Shown here in pieces: positions 9,572-18,604 of a DNA stretch of 64,000 nt (within the stretch, counting starts at the first letter, position 1; each line of letters starts with the position of its first letter). Origin of the DNA: Pseudomonas syringae (lineage in GTDB: Bacteria > Pseudomonadota > Gammaproteobacteria > Pseudomonadales > Pseudomonadaceae). The stretch covers positions 20,191 through 84,190 of the forward strand of contig NZ_JPQU01000032.1 of NCBI RefSeq assembly GCF_000737245.1, in the 5' to 3' direction. A model generated the notes under the pieces. The model ran no database searches. It had not been told where the DNA came from and worked only from the letters and a program-made list of their open reading frames with translations. A program made the translations under genes and the position numbers.

Positions 9572-10225
9572 CGCGAACGCCGCCAAAAGCGGCCTGGACA
9601 GCGGATAAACGGTTTATGACCGGCCCTGCCCTACGCAATTCACGAGGACGCGAGGCCGTCCTACGGGGCTTTCGGTGACAACGGATAGGCTGCAAACGTT
9701 ACAAGCGCAGGTGACATAAGGCCTGAAACACGCCAGATCGCAGAGTTATCACTCGCCTTCAGAGCTAATAATTCACGGCCAGTTCACAAAGTGCAGTCGT
9801 TTGCAGACGTTCTGAGCGAATGCTTCGGAAACCACGCCTTAAGCCATAGATGCGCGAGCTTCCCATCGAAGATCGCGGTAAATGCCAACCCGTTGCGGAT
9901 TCTGCGCGCGGCAGCACCCGAATTATCAGGGATACGTGTAGGGTGGAGACGCACAACCATCGGACTGTGTAGCACAAGGCTTGTTTTAGACGCTTCATCT
10001 CGTCCGCTACCGATGGTCGATTCCTCCTCCTGACAAAGCTTTTGCTGAATGGGTGCCTTTTGTCACCACAGCAAGCAGGAAACGTCGTCGCGACACCGGC
10101 CCCGTTGGTCGGTACCTCGCTAGACACTGGAGTGTCCAACCACTCTTGACGTGCCCTGACACCGACCGTGAGAAGTCGTGTGTGCCGAACGCCGTTTCCG
10201 GCAGCCCGGAAACCGACGGTACTAC
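9572..10225 (+). promoter_or_regulatory. Long 5' untranslated leader of rne
   Basis: This 654-nt gene-free stretch lies between the promoter and the rne start codon. It has several short stems, for example GCCGC/GCGGC just after the start site, and no reading frame that looks like a real protein. In E. coli the rne leader is a structured target by which RNase E limits its own synthesis. A similar role here is inferred from position and length, not from a matched structure. Confidence 0.6.
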
Positions 10226-13200
10226 ATGAAAAGAATGTTGATTAACGCAACTCAACCTGAAGAGTTGCGCGTTGCACTGGTAGACGGCCAGCGCCTATAC
10301 GACCTGGACATCGAGTCCGGTGCACGCGAGCAGAAGAAGGCCAATATCTATAAAGGCCGGATCACTCGCATCGAGCCAAGCCTGGAGGCTGCCTTTGTCG
10401 ATTTCGGCTCTGAGCGCCACGGCTTCCTGCCCCTCAAGGAAATCTCCCGCGAGTACTTCAAGAAAGCCCCTGAAGGCCGCGTCAACATCAAGGACGTCCT
10501 GACCGAAGGCCAGGAAGTCATCGTTCAGGTCGAGAAGGAAGAGCGCGGCAACAAAGGCGCAGCCCTGACCACCTTCATCAGCCTGGCCGGTCGTTACCTG
10601 GTCCTGATGCCAAACAACCCGCGTGCCGGCGGCATCTCCCGTCGCATCGAAGGCGAAGAGCGCAACGAACTGCGTGAAGCGCTGAACGGCTTGATCGCCC
10701 CTGCCGACATGGGCCTGATCGTGCGCACTGCCGGCCTGGGCCGCAGCAGCGAAGAAATGCAGTGGGACCTCGACTACCTGCTGCAACTCTGGACCGCTAT
10801 CAAGGAAGCATCCCTTGATCGTTCCGCGCCATTCCTGATCTACCAGGAAAGCAACGTCATCATCCGCGCCATCCGCGACTATCTGCGTCAGGACATCGGC
10901 GAAGTGCTGATCGACAGCGTCGAAGCCCAGGAAGAAGCCCTGACCTTCATCCGTCAGGTGATGCCGCAGTACGCCAGCAAGATCAAGCTGTACGAAGACA
11001 GCGTTCCGCTGTTCAACCGTTTCCAGATCGAAAGCCAGATCGAGACCGCCTTCCAGCGCGTCGTTGAACTGCCTTCCGGTGGCTCCATCGTTATCGATCC
11101 GACCGAGGCCCTGGTGTCCATCGACATCAACTCGGCGCGCGCCACCAAAGGCAGCGACATCGAAGAAACCGCACTGCAAACCAACCTTGAAGCGGCTGAA
11201 GAAATCGCCCGTCAATTGCGCCTGCGTGACATTGGCGGCCTGATCGTCATCGACTTCATCGACATGACGCCTGCCAAGAACCAGCGCGCCGTGGAAGAAA
11301 AAGTCCGCGAAAGCCTCGAAGCTGACCGCGCCCGGGTTCAGGTCGGTCGCATCTCGCGCTTCGGCCTGCTGGAAATGTCCCGTCAGCGTCTGCGCCCTTC
11401 CCTGGGTGAAAGCAGCGGCATCGTCTGCCCACGCTGCAACGGCACCGGCATCATCCGTGACGTTGAATCGCTGTCGCTGGCCATCCTGCGCCTGATCGAA
11501 GAAGAAGCCCTGAAAGACCGCACTGCCGAAGTCCGCGCTCAGGTGCCGATTCCGGTTGCAGCTTTCCTGCTCAACGAAAAACGCAACTCGATCACCAAGA
11601 TCGAACTGCGCACCCGCGCCCGCATCATCATCCTGCCGAACGATCATCTCGAAACGCCGCACTTCGAAGTTCAGCGCCTGCGTGATGACAGCCCGGAAGC
11701 TCACACCAATCAGTCCAGCTACGAAATCGCTGCTGCCGCTGCCGAAGTGGAGGAAGTCCAGCCAGCCGCCGCGACCCGCACCCTGGTTCGCCAGGAAGCT
11801 GCAGTCAAGACCGCTCCGCCGCGTGCCAACGCACCGGTGCCGGTTGAAGCCGCAGCCGCTGCTCCAGCACCAGCCGCTCATGAGCCAAGTCTGTTCAAAG
11901 GCCTGGTCAAATCCCTGGTGAGCCTGTTCGCCACCAAGGAAGAACCAGCCGCACCGGTAGTGGTCGAGAAGCCTTCTGCCGAGCGCCCTGCGCGCAACGA
12001 AGAGCGCCGCAACGGTCGTCAACAGAGCCGTGGCCGCAATAACCGTCGCGACGAAGAGCGCAAGCCACGTGAAGAACGCGCACCTCGCGAAGAGCGTGCA
12101 GAACGCGCTCCGCGTGAAGAGCGTGCTCCTCGTGAGGAACGTGCACCACGTGAAGAGCGTGCGCCACGTCAGCCACGCGAAGCCGTCAGCGTTGAAGAAA
12201 ACACTGCAGCAGCACCAGTGCAGCGCGAAGAACGTCCAGCTCGTACCCCACGCGCACCGCGCGAAGATCGCAAGCCTCGTGAAGAGCGCGTGCGTGAACT
12301 GCGCGAGCCACTGGATGCAGCACCGGCCGTCAACGTTGCCCGTGAAGAACGCCCAGAGCGTGCTCCGCGCGAAGAACGTCAGCCACGCGCACCACGTGAA
12401 GAGCGTCAACCACGCGCCGAGCAAGCTGCTGCGGCAGTGAGCGAAGAAGAGCTTTTGCCAACTGAAGAACTGGCAAACGACGATCAGCAGGAAGGTGCAG
12501 AAGGCGATCGCCCTCGCCGCCGCTCCCGTGGTCAGCGTCGTCGCAGCAACCGCCGCGAGCGTCAACGCGATGCCAACGGCAACGTGATCGAAGGTTCGGA
12601 AGGTGCTGACGGTTCTGAAGAGAACAACAGCGAAGAAAGCAGCTCCGATCTGGCCGCAGGTCTGGCAGTTACCGCTGCCGTGGCCAGCGCCGCGATCAGC
12701 GCGCCCGCAGAAGCCGAAGCCCACCGCCAAGCTGAACGCGCCAACGCCTCCCCTGTAGAAGCGTCCGATTCATCGTTCGTTCAGCAGCCAGTTGTTGAAA
12801 CGCCGTCCATCCAGACGCCAGCGTTCGAAGCGGCCGAAGTTGAAAAGCCAGCGGTTGAAACGCCAGTGTTTGAAACCCCTGCGGTTGAAGCGCCGGTCAC
12901 CGAGTACGCTGCAAAAGCCGAAAGCGCGCCGGATGTTGAAGCACAATCTGTTGTCGAAGCCGCTCCCGAGCCTGTAACTGAAGCTCCAGCATTGGCTGCT
13001 CAACCGGAACTGGCTCAGCCAGAACTGTTCGAAGCACCGCACGCTGAACGCGTTGTACCGTTCAAGCCGACACCAGAGCCAACACCACAGGTTGAAGCCG
13101 TTGCTGGCCAAGTAGAAGCAACAGTTGCGGAATCGGTTACTGAGTCGGCAGAACTGCCAACCCCGGCCCCGGTTGTTGCTGAAGCGCCTGCGCCTTACGC

Positions 13201-13495
13201 CGCTGCTGAAATCGTCGCTACCTCTCCTGCCGCAGAAGCAGCAGTGGATGTGGTTGCCGAAACGCCAGCATTGCCGGTCAGCAGCAATGGCCGCGCACCA
13301 AACGATCCTCGTGAAGTGCGTCGCCGCAAGCGTGAAGCAGAGCGTCTGGCGAAAGAAGCCGAAGAAGCCAAAGCAGCTCCTGAAGTTGCGCAAACTGCCC
13401 CGGTTGTCGATGAGAACCTGCAGTCAGTTGACGAAGTCGTTCAGCAACACCACGAAGCACTGGAAGAAAGCAAAGAGCCTAAACCGCTCGCTTGA
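10226..13495 (+). CDS. rne: Ribonuclease E
   Basis: Endoribonuclease and scaffold of the RNA degradosome; it starts mRNA decay and matures rRNA and tRNA at the inner membrane. The 1089-aa protein begins [17 protein letters not shown], exactly the family start. The frame is open further upstream, but that part is not RNase E. The catalytic half has the S1 domain (about 35-125), catalytic Asp300 and Asp343, and the zinc-link CPRCNGTG with Cys401 and Cys404. The C-terminal half is low-complexity: an arginine/glutamate-rich block of PREERA repeats (nt about 12050-12420), then alanine/proline/glutamate-rich sequence and a basic [13 protein letters not shown] segment. These would bind RNA and degradosome partners. 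A strong terminator follows. Confidence 0.97.
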   Translation: MKRMLINATQPEELRVALVDGQRLYDLDIESGAREQKKANIYKGRITRIEPSLEAAFVDFGSERHGFLPLKEISREYFKKAPEGRVNIKDVLTEGQEVIVQVEKEERGNKGAALTTFISLAGRYLVLMPNNPRAGGISRRIEGEERNELREALNGLIAPADMGLIVRTAGLGRSSEEMQWDLDYLLQLWTAIKEASLDRSAPFLIYQESNVIIRAIRDYLRQDIGEVLIDSVEAQEEALTFIRQVMPQYASKIKLYEDSVPLFNRFQIESQIETAFQRVVELPSGGSIVIDPTEALVSIDINSARATKGSDIEETALQTNLEAAEEIARQLRLRDIGGLIVIDFIDMTPAKNQRAVEEKVRESLEADRARVQVGRISRFGLLEMSRQRLRPSLGESSGIVCPRCNGTGIIRDVESLSLAILRLIEEEALKDRTAEVRAQVPIPVAAFLLNEKRNSITKIELRTRARIIILPNDHLETPHFEVQRLRDDSPEAHTNQSSYEIAAAAAEVEEVQPAAATRTLVRQEAAVKTAPPRANAPVPVEAAAAAPAPAAHEPSLFKGLVKSLVSLFATKEEPAAPVVVEKPSAERPARNEERRNGRQQSRGRNNRRDEERKPREERAPREERAERAPREERAPREERAPREERAPRQPREAVSVEENTAAAPVQREERPARTPRAPREDRKPREERVRELREPLDAAPAVNVAREERPERAPREERQPRAPREERQPRAEQAAAAVSEEELLPTEELANDDQQEGAEGDRPRRRSRGQRRRSNRRERQRDANGNVIEGSEGADGSEENNSEESSSDLAAGLAVTAAVASAAISAPAEAEAHRQAERANASPVEASDSSFVQQPVVETPSIQTPAFEAAEVEKPAVETPVFETPAVEAPVTEYAAKAESAPDVEAQSVVEAAPEPVTEAPALAAQPELAQPELFEAPHAERVVPFKPTPEPTPQVEAVAGQVEATVAESVTESAELPTPAPVVAEAPAPYAAAEIVATSPAAEAAVDVVAETPALPVSSNGRAPNDPREVRRRKREAERLAKEAEEAKAAPEVAQTAPVVDENLQSVDEVVQQHHEALEESKEPKPLA
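12056..12420 (+). repeat. In-frame repeats coding the Arg/Glu-rich RNase E segment
   Basis: Short units built on CGTGAAGAGCGTGC recur about a dozen times in two groups, coding [16 protein letters not shown] sequence. They fall in the arginine-rich RNA-binding part of the scaffold half. The number of units is likely to vary between strains, by replication slippage. Confidence 0.8.
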
Positions 13496-13511
13496 TCCAC
13501 GCTGAATAAAG

Positions 13512-13545
13512 AGCCCCACCTGTGAAAGCAGGTGGGGCTTTTTTA
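13512..13545 (+). terminator. Intrinsic terminator of rne
   Basis: AGCCCCACCTG and CAGGTGGGGCT form a perfect 11-bp stem around a 6-nt loop, followed by a T run. It starts 17 nt after the rne stop. Confidence 0.93.
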
Positions 13546-13704
13546 TGGATGACAACCCAGTTCCTGCGTTCGCCGGTGAAACGCAGTAATCGGCAGGGGC
13601 CAACGTGCTAGCGATGGCGGTTTGTCTGATACACCGCCTTCGCGACCGTCGTAACCTCCGATTGCTCCTACAGGACCGTGTTGTGCCTGAAAAAAAGCCC
13701 AACC

Positions 13705-13792
13705 TGTAGAAGCTCACGAGCACCGCGAGGCAGCGATAGTGTTTTGCCTGACACACCGCTATCGCTGCCTCGCGCTGCTCGTGAGCTTCTAC
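13705..13792. repeat. REP doublet (GTAGAAGCTCACGAGC type)
   Basis: GTAGAAGCTCACGAGCACC...GGCAGCGATAG is repeated in inverted form after a spacer containing TGCCTGACACACCGC, so the whole element can fold as one long hairpin (REPIN). The rest of the 293-nt rne-mobA gap holds only the terminator and REP remnants (13590-13680). The stop codon of the next gene (TAG, 13789-13791) lies inside this repeat. Confidence 0.85.
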
Positions 13793-14403
13793 CGGAGGGT
13801 TGAGCGACTCAGGCTAAACACCAACCCCTCAGGCACATCCACATCCCACAGAACACCAGGGTCAGCCACATCCACAGATTGAACATTGCCGTCCTGGAAT
13901 AAGCGCTTGGCACCCTGATCACCCGTAAGCGCCATCAATGCCGGACCATACTTGCGCCCAAAGCCTACCGGCTGACCGCGCTCGGTTTGATGAACAGGCA
14001 CGATGATCAGCTCATCGCTCTGGGCAGCAACAAGCCGCTGGAACGTTTCAGGCAGGATAAATGGCATGTCGCCCAGCACGATCAGCCAGGCGCGATGATG
14101 AGGTTCAGCCGCGACTGCTGCGGCGATGCTATCGCCCATACCGGGGGACTCCAGCATCAGCAGCCCACAGCCGTATTGATGGGCCAGCGTGATGATTTCA
14201 GAGGCATCCGGGCGTGTGACCACCAGCACCCGATCAACAACCCCTTGCAGATTGATCAACGTGTGCTCAACCACCGGCATGTCGATGCCATCGCGGCCCA
14301 CGCAACGGGCCAGCAACTTGCTGCGCCCCTGACCGGCAATGGCTTGAAAACGGCTACCATGACCGGCAGCGAGAACGATGGCGCAAGTACTTTCAGTCAT
14401 CAC
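13789..14403 (-). CDS. MobA/MocA-like nucleotidyltransferase
   Basis: The 204-aa NTP-transferase-fold protein has the glycine-rich nucleotide site VLAAGHGSRF at 9-18, a central LGDMPF metal-binding aspartate, and QPVGFGRKY near the C-terminus. This is the pattern of MobA/MocA enzymes that add CMP or GMP to molybdopterin. No molybdenum-enzyme genes are visible nearby, so the substrate is open. It lies 23 nt after murB and may be co-transcribed. Its last codons overlap a REP element. Confidence 0.82.
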   Translation of the reverse strand: MMTESTCAIVLAAGHGSRFQAIAGQGRSKLLARCVGRDGIDMPVVEHTLINLQGVVDRVLVVTRPDASEIITLAHQYGCGLLMLESPGMGDSIAAAVAAEPHHRAWLIVLGDMPFILPETFQRLVAAQSDELIIVPVHQTERGQPVGFGRKYGPALMALTGDQGAKRLFQDGNVQSVDVADPGVLWDVDVPEGLVFSLSRSTLR

Positions 14404-14426
14404 AGTTCCCGGTCCACAGGGCCGAC

Positions 14427-15446
14427 TCAGTACAGATTAGGTTCCATTTCAAGCTCAACACCGAAACGTTCTGCGATATCGGCCTGAATTCTTTGCGCCA
14501 GCGCTAACAACTGCATGCCGCTAGCGTGACCGTAGTTGACCAGCACCAGCGACTGCAAGCGGTGAACGCCCGCATCGCCTTCGCGGTAGCCTTTCCAGCC
14601 TGCCTGCTCGATGAGCCATCCAGCGGCGAGCTTTACCTGGCCGTCCGGCTGTGAATAACCCACCAGGGCGGGGTATTGCAGACGAATGCGGTCTGCAAGC
14701 TCAGCCGATACCAACGGATTCTTGAAGAAACTCCCGGCATTGCCCAGAACAGCGGGATCGGGCAACTTCTCGCTGCGTATGGCACAGATCGCCTTACTGA
14801 CGTCGTGAGGTGTTGGCTGGCTGATACCTTGATCCGTCAGGCGCTGACGCACTGGGCCGTATTCCAGGTGCAGGTGCGGGCTGCGGCTGAGCACGAAGCG
14901 TACTCGCAGAATGATCCAGCGACCGGTCTGATGCTTGAACACACTGTCGCGGTAACCAAAAGCGCACTCCTCCAGAGAGAAGTCCCGCAGCTGGCCGGTC
15001 TCGCGATCAAGGGCTGTCAGGCTGTGGAACACATCCTTGATCTCCACCCCGTAGGCGCCGATGTTCTGCATCGGCGCGGCGCCGACAGTGCCGGGGATCA
15101 GACTGAGGTTTTCCAGCCCGGCCAACCCAAGCTCAAGACATGACTGCACAAATGGATGCCACGGTTCCCCGGCTTCGGCTTCGATGATTGCCTGCTGGCA
15201 ATCCTCCCGGAGGATGCGAATACCACGGCTGGCCATGCGCAGCACCAGAGACTGAACATCGCCGGTCAGCAGCAGATTGCTGCCGCCGCCCACCACCATC
15301 AGCGGTAACGTGTGCGCTGCACAGTAAGCCAATGCCTCACGCACATCATCATCGTTATGCGCCTGGGCAAACAACCGCGCCTGAGCCTCAACGCCAAAGG
15401 TGTTGAACGGCTTGAGCGAAACGGTGGACTGCAACTGCAAGGTCAA
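14427..15446 (-). CDS. murB: UDP-N-acetylenolpyruvoylglucosamine reductase MurB
   Basis: FAD enzyme that reduces UDP-GlcNAc-enolpyruvate to UDP-MurNAc in peptidoglycan synthesis. The 339-aa sequence starts LKPFNTFGV, has the FAD loop VVGGGSNLL, the active-site arginine in GYRDS, the serine in NAGSFFKNP, and the C-terminal glutamate near [10 protein letters not shown]. The start is a TTG at 15446 overlapping the kdsB stop by 4 nt (TTGA), the only start that gives the full conserved N-terminus. In P. aeruginosa a low-molecular-weight tyrosine phosphatase gene sits between kdsB and murB; it is absent here. Confidence 0.95.
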   Translation of the reverse strand: MTLQLQSTVSLKPFNTFGVEAQARLFAQAHNDDDVREALAYCAAHTLPLMVVGGGSNLLLTGDVQSLVLRMASRGIRILREDCQQAIIEAEAGEPWHPFVQSCLELGLAGLENLSLIPGTVGAAPMQNIGAYGVEIKDVFHSLTALDRETGQLRDFSLEECAFGYRDSVFKHQTGRWIILRVRFVLSRSPHLHLEYGPVRQRLTDQGISQPTPHDVSKAICAIRSEKLPDPAVLGNAGSFFKNPLVSAELADRIRLQYPALVGYSQPDGQVKLAAGWLIEQAGWKGYREGDAGVHRLQSLVLVNYGHASGMQLLALAQRIQADIAERFGVELEMEPNLY

Positions 15447-16207
15447 ACCTCCAGCAAGCGACGAACGCGCTCAAGGTCTTCAGCAGTATCCACCCCTGCA
15501 GGCGGGGCTTCCAGCGCGTCCGCGACGTGAATGCGCACGCCATGCCACAGGGCGCGCAGTTGCTCTAGACTTTCCGTGTCTTCGAGCCAGCACGGCCCCC
15601 AGCTCACGAAATCCTGGAGAAACCCGGCGCGGTAAGCATAAATTCCGATATGCCGACGATACGGAACACCAGCAGGCAATTGCTCACGATCCTTGGCCAG
15701 TGCATCCCGAGCCCAAGGCAACGGCGCACGGCTGAAGGTCAGCGCCAGACCATTGATATCAGCCACCACCTTGACCACGTTAGGATTGAACAACGCAGTC
15801 ACATCTTCAAGCGGCTCGGCCAGAGTCGACATACGCGCTTCAGGGTGAGCGGCCAGATTGGCAGCCACCTGATCGATCACCGCTGGCGGGATCATCGGCT
15901 CGTCGCCCTGTACGTTGACCACGATGGCATCCGGCTCCAGACCCAATTGAGTGGCGACTTCCGCCAGACGGTCGGTGCCGGAATTGTGATCATCGCGAGT
16001 CAGCAGCACTTCAGCGCCGAAGCCACGGCAGGCCTCAACGATGCGCGCATCGTCAGTGGCCACGACAACACGCGCTGCATGGCTTTTACGAGCCTGTTCC
16101 CAGACGTGCTGGATCATCGGTTTGCCGGCGATCTCCTTGAGCGGCTTACCGGGAAAGCGGCTGGAGCCGTAACGCGCCGGGATGACGACGGTGAACACTG
16201 CGGTCAT
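15443..16207 (-). CDS. kdsB: 3-deoxy-manno-octulosonate cytidylyltransferase KdsB
   Basis: Activates Kdo as CMP-Kdo for the lipopolysaccharide inner core. The 254-aa sequence shows [15 protein letters not shown] at 8-22, TDDARI, and [10 protein letters not shown] with metal-binding residues, all diagnostic. Its ATG overlaps the upstream Trm112-like gene stop (ATGA) and its stop overlaps murB, so trm112-kdsB-murB are translationally coupled. Confidence 0.96.
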   Translation of the reverse strand: MTAVFTVVIPARYGSSRFPGKPLKEIAGKPMIQHVWEQARKSHAARVVVATDDARIVEACRGFGAEVLLTRDDHNSGTDRLAEVATQLGLEPDAIVVNVQGDEPMIPPAVIDQVAANLAAHPEARMSTLAEPLEDVTALFNPNVVKVVADINGLALTFSRAPLPWARDALAKDREQLPAGVPYRRHIGIYAYRAGFLQDFVSWGPCWLEDTESLEQLRALWHGVRIHVADALEAPPAGVDTAEDLERVRRLLEV

Positions 16208-16389
16208 TTGTCCAGACGCTCATCGGTGGTCAGGGTGCGGGCTTCACTTTCCAGCATCACCGGGATGCCATCGCGAATCGGGTAAGCCAGGCCTGCGCCT
16301 TTGCTGATCAGCTCGGTCTTATCGGCGCTGAGTTTGAGCGGGCCCTTGCAGATCGGGCAGGCGAGGATGTCGAGCAATTTGGTGTCCAT
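16204..16389 (-). CDS. Trm112/YcaR-family small zinc-ribbon-like protein
   Basis: The 61-aa protein [24 protein letters not shown]... has a CPIC pair and the [11 protein letters not shown] block of the YcaR/Trm112 family. The family helps methyltransferases in other organisms, but its role in Pseudomonas is unknown. I reject the longer open frame starting at 16515, because only the part from the ATG at 16389 is family-like. It is sandwiched between lpxK and kdsB, as in other Pseudomonas. Confidence 0.92.
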   Translation of the reverse strand: MDTKLLDILACPICKGPLKLSADKTELISKGAGLAYPIRDGIPVMLESEARTLTTDERLDK

Positions 16390-16406
16390 AGGAATTCCTG
16401 AGCGAA

Positions 16407-17405
16407 TCATGGCAAAAGACGTAATAACTGCGAATCGAACCAACTGACGAAAGCGTCGGATGGCACCGCATCCACAGCCAGGTACCACCAGTCGTCCGCC
16501 GCAAAGGGCCGGCATTTCACGGCATCCTTTTCGGTCATGACCAATGGCAGCGCTGGAGTAAAAGTCAGCGCCTGAGCGCTGAAAACGGCGTGGTCGGCGA
16601 ACGCATGAGCGATTGGCCGCCAGTGTAGCCCTTCAAGGGTATTGAAGAAACGTTGCGGATTGCCGATCCCGGCCACGGCGTGCAGCGCCTGCCCGGCGGC
16701 AAAGAAATCTACCGGCTTGCTCTCGCCGCTGCGCAGATTGACCAGAGCCGATGGCTTGAGCTGAAAGGCATATCCGTCGTCCCGGTCAGCAATGGCACCG
16801 TTATAGAGCAGCGCATCCACGCTTTGCAGGCGCTCCACCGGTTCCCGTAATGGACCGGCAGGCAGACAGCGGCGGTTGCCCAGCCCACGGGCGGCGTCGA
16901 TCAGGACCAGTTCAAGGTCACGAGCCAGTCGGTAGTGTTGCAAACCATCGTCGGAGAGAATCAGATCCAGAGGTTCGCTGTCGAGCAAAGCCCTCACCGC
17001 CCGACTGCGGTCCGGATCAATCATCATCGGCACGCCGCTGCGCTGCACAATCAATAAAGGCTCATCGCCCGCCTGACTGGCAGTTTGCTCGGCGGTGACC
17101 CGCCATGGAAGACTTGGCGGCTTGGCGCCATAACCGCGGCTGACCACACCCACCCGCAAGCCCTGCTTGCGACAGTGCTCGATCATCCACAGGATCAGCG
17201 GCGTCTTGCCGGTCCCGCCCACCGTGATATTGCCAACCACGAAGACCGGCACCGGGGCTTTGTAGATATCACCCTGACCGGCCAGAAAGCGCTCGCGTTT
17301 GCCTTGCACGACCCGGCGATACAGGCTTTCCAGCGGTCGCAGCAGCGCCAGCGCCGGATGACCCGCGTACCAGGCGTTGAGCAAACGGTCAGAAAGTGAC
17401 ATCAA
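16407..17405 (-). CDS. lpxK: Tetraacyldisaccharide 4'-kinase LpxK
   Basis: Phosphorylates the 4' position of the lipid A disaccharide at the inner membrane. The 332-aa protein has an N-terminal hydrophobic/basic membrane-associating region and the Walker [13 protein letters not shown] at about 57-68. It also has [13 protein letters not shown] (catalytic aspartate) and a C-terminal MTEKDAVKC motif. It lies between exbD and the Trm112-like gene with short gaps. Confidence 0.95.
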   Translation of the reverse strand: MMSLSDRLLNAWYAGHPALALLRPLESLYRRVVQGKRERFLAGQGDIYKAPVPVFVVGNITVGGTGKTPLILWMIEHCRKQGLRVGVVSRGYGAKPPSLPWRVTAEQTASQAGDEPLLIVQRSGVPMMIDPDRSRAVRALLDSEPLDLILSDDGLQHYRLARDLELVLIDAARGLGNRRCLPAGPLREPVERLQSVDALLYNGAIADRDDGYAFQLKPSALVNLRSGESKPVDFFAAGQALHAVAGIGNPQRFFNTLEGLHWRPIAHAFADHAVFSAQALTFTPALPLVMTEKDAVKCRPFAADDWWYLAVDAVPSDAFVSWFDSQLLRLLP

Positions 17406-17427
17406 CAGGTGCCATCAAAAGGTGCCA

Positions 17428-17859
17428 TTAATTAGCCGATGCGGCTTCCACGGTGGTCATGCGCAAATGGCTGAAGCCCAGTTTGCCGGCGGCATCCATC
17501 GCAGTGATCACCGCCTGATGCGGAGTCTTGCCATCAGCACTGATCGACAACGGCAAACTGGTGTCCCCGGCCGACTCACGCTGCAACGCGTCGATCAGCG
17601 TCGGCAGATCGTTCTTGGGCAGCAGTTGATTATTCAGGGAGAAGATCCCGTCAGCATTGATGGTGATATCCAGATGCTTGAGGTCGGCATCGGTTTCCGG
17701 GGTTCCTGTGACCGCTTGCGGCAGGTCCACACGCAGCTGGGTTTCGCGCGTGAAGGTCGTGGTCACAATGAAAAACAGCAGCAGGATGAATACCACATCA
17801 ATCAACGAAACGAGGTTGATGTCGATATTCTCCCTGGCCTTGCGGCGACGAAACTTCAC
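17428..17859 (-). CDS. exbD: Biopolymer transport protein ExbD
   Basis: Part of the ExbB-ExbD proton-driven motor that energises TonB or TonB-like outer-membrane systems. The 143-aa protein has a basic cytosolic start, one membrane helix LVSLIDVVFILLLFFIVTTTF with the proton-path aspartate, and a periplasmic domain. Its ATG overlaps the exbB stop by 4 nt. No tonB gene is near, so this pair may serve an envelope role tied to the lipid A genes downstream, as seen by synteny in the genus. Confidence 0.94.
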   Translation of the reverse strand: MKFRRRKARENIDINLVSLIDVVFILLLFFIVTTTFTRETQLRVDLPQAVTGTPETDADLKHLDITINADGIFSLNNQLLPKNDLPTLIDALQRESAGDTSLPLSISADGKTPHQAVITAMDAAGKLGFSHLRMTTVEAASAN

Positions 17860-18530
17860 TTCTTGCGACCCTCACCCCGAGCCTGCAGCTTGAGTGCCGC
17901 TTTGGGATCGTTCAGATCCACATCACGGTCGCCCTGTACCACTTCGACCAGCTTGATGGCTTCCTGCTCCATGCCCACCACCAGCTCATCGACCCGGCTT
18001 TGCAGGTAGCGATGGAAGAAAATCGCGGGGATGGCGACGATCAGGCCCGATGCGGTGCAGATCAATGCCTTGGAGATACCACCGGCCAGCACCGAGGCAT
18101 TGGCCGTGTTACCGGTTGCGTTGAACGAGCCGAAGATATCGATCATGCCCAACACCGTACCGAGCAAACCCAGCAACGGTGCCATGGCGGCGATCGAACC
18201 CAGGGTGCTCAAATAGCGCTCAAGATCGTGAATGACCCGGGCGGCAGCCTCTTCGATGCATTCCTTCATGATCTCGCGACCATGACGGGAGTTAGCCAGG
18301 CCAGCAGCCAGGATTTCACCCAGCGGCGAATCGGCGCGCAGCTCCTTGAGCTTCTCGCTGTCGAGTTTTTTGTCCTGGATCCAGCGCCATACCTGCCCCA
18401 GCAAATGCGGCGGCGTAATACGGCTGGCTCGCAGGGTCCAGAGACGCTCGATGATGATGCCGACCGCGGCAATGGAACTCAGAATGATCGGCAGCATCAT
18501 CCAGCCGCCAGATTTGACCAGTTCCCACAC
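17856..18530 (-). CDS. exbB: MotA/TolQ/ExbB proton channel protein ExbB
   Basis: Pentameric inner-membrane channel partner of ExbD. The 224-aa protein has an N-terminal membrane helix (about 8-28), a cytosolic stretch, and two C-terminal helices containing APLLGLLGTVLGMIDIF and GLIVAIPAIFFHRYL, the family signatures. The start codon is GTG at 18530. It is the first gene of the exbB-exbD-lpxK-trm112-kdsB-murB operon, 74 nt downstream of comEC. Confidence 0.94.
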   Translation of the reverse strand: MWELVKSGGWMMLPIILSSIAAVGIIIERLWTLRASRITPPHLLGQVWRWIQDKKLDSEKLKELRADSPLGEILAAGLANSRHGREIMKECIEEAAARVIHDLERYLSTLGSIAAMAPLLGLLGTVLGMIDIFGSFNATGNTANASVLAGGISKALICTASGLIVAIPAIFFHRYLQSRVDELVVGMEQEAIKLVEVVQGDRDVDLNDPKAALKLQARGEGRKK

Positions 18531-18604
18531 AGTGACGACCCCCTCGGAAAAGTGGGCGCCACTCTAACATAGGGTCAGCGCCGCGCCGAAGTTTGCGATC
18601 AATA

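Noticed and set aside
10295..12730. Long open frame (811 codons) on the minus strand opposite rne
   Set aside because: It is a shadow of the RNase E coding sequence; its translation is low-complexity and resembles no family, and rne itself is certain.
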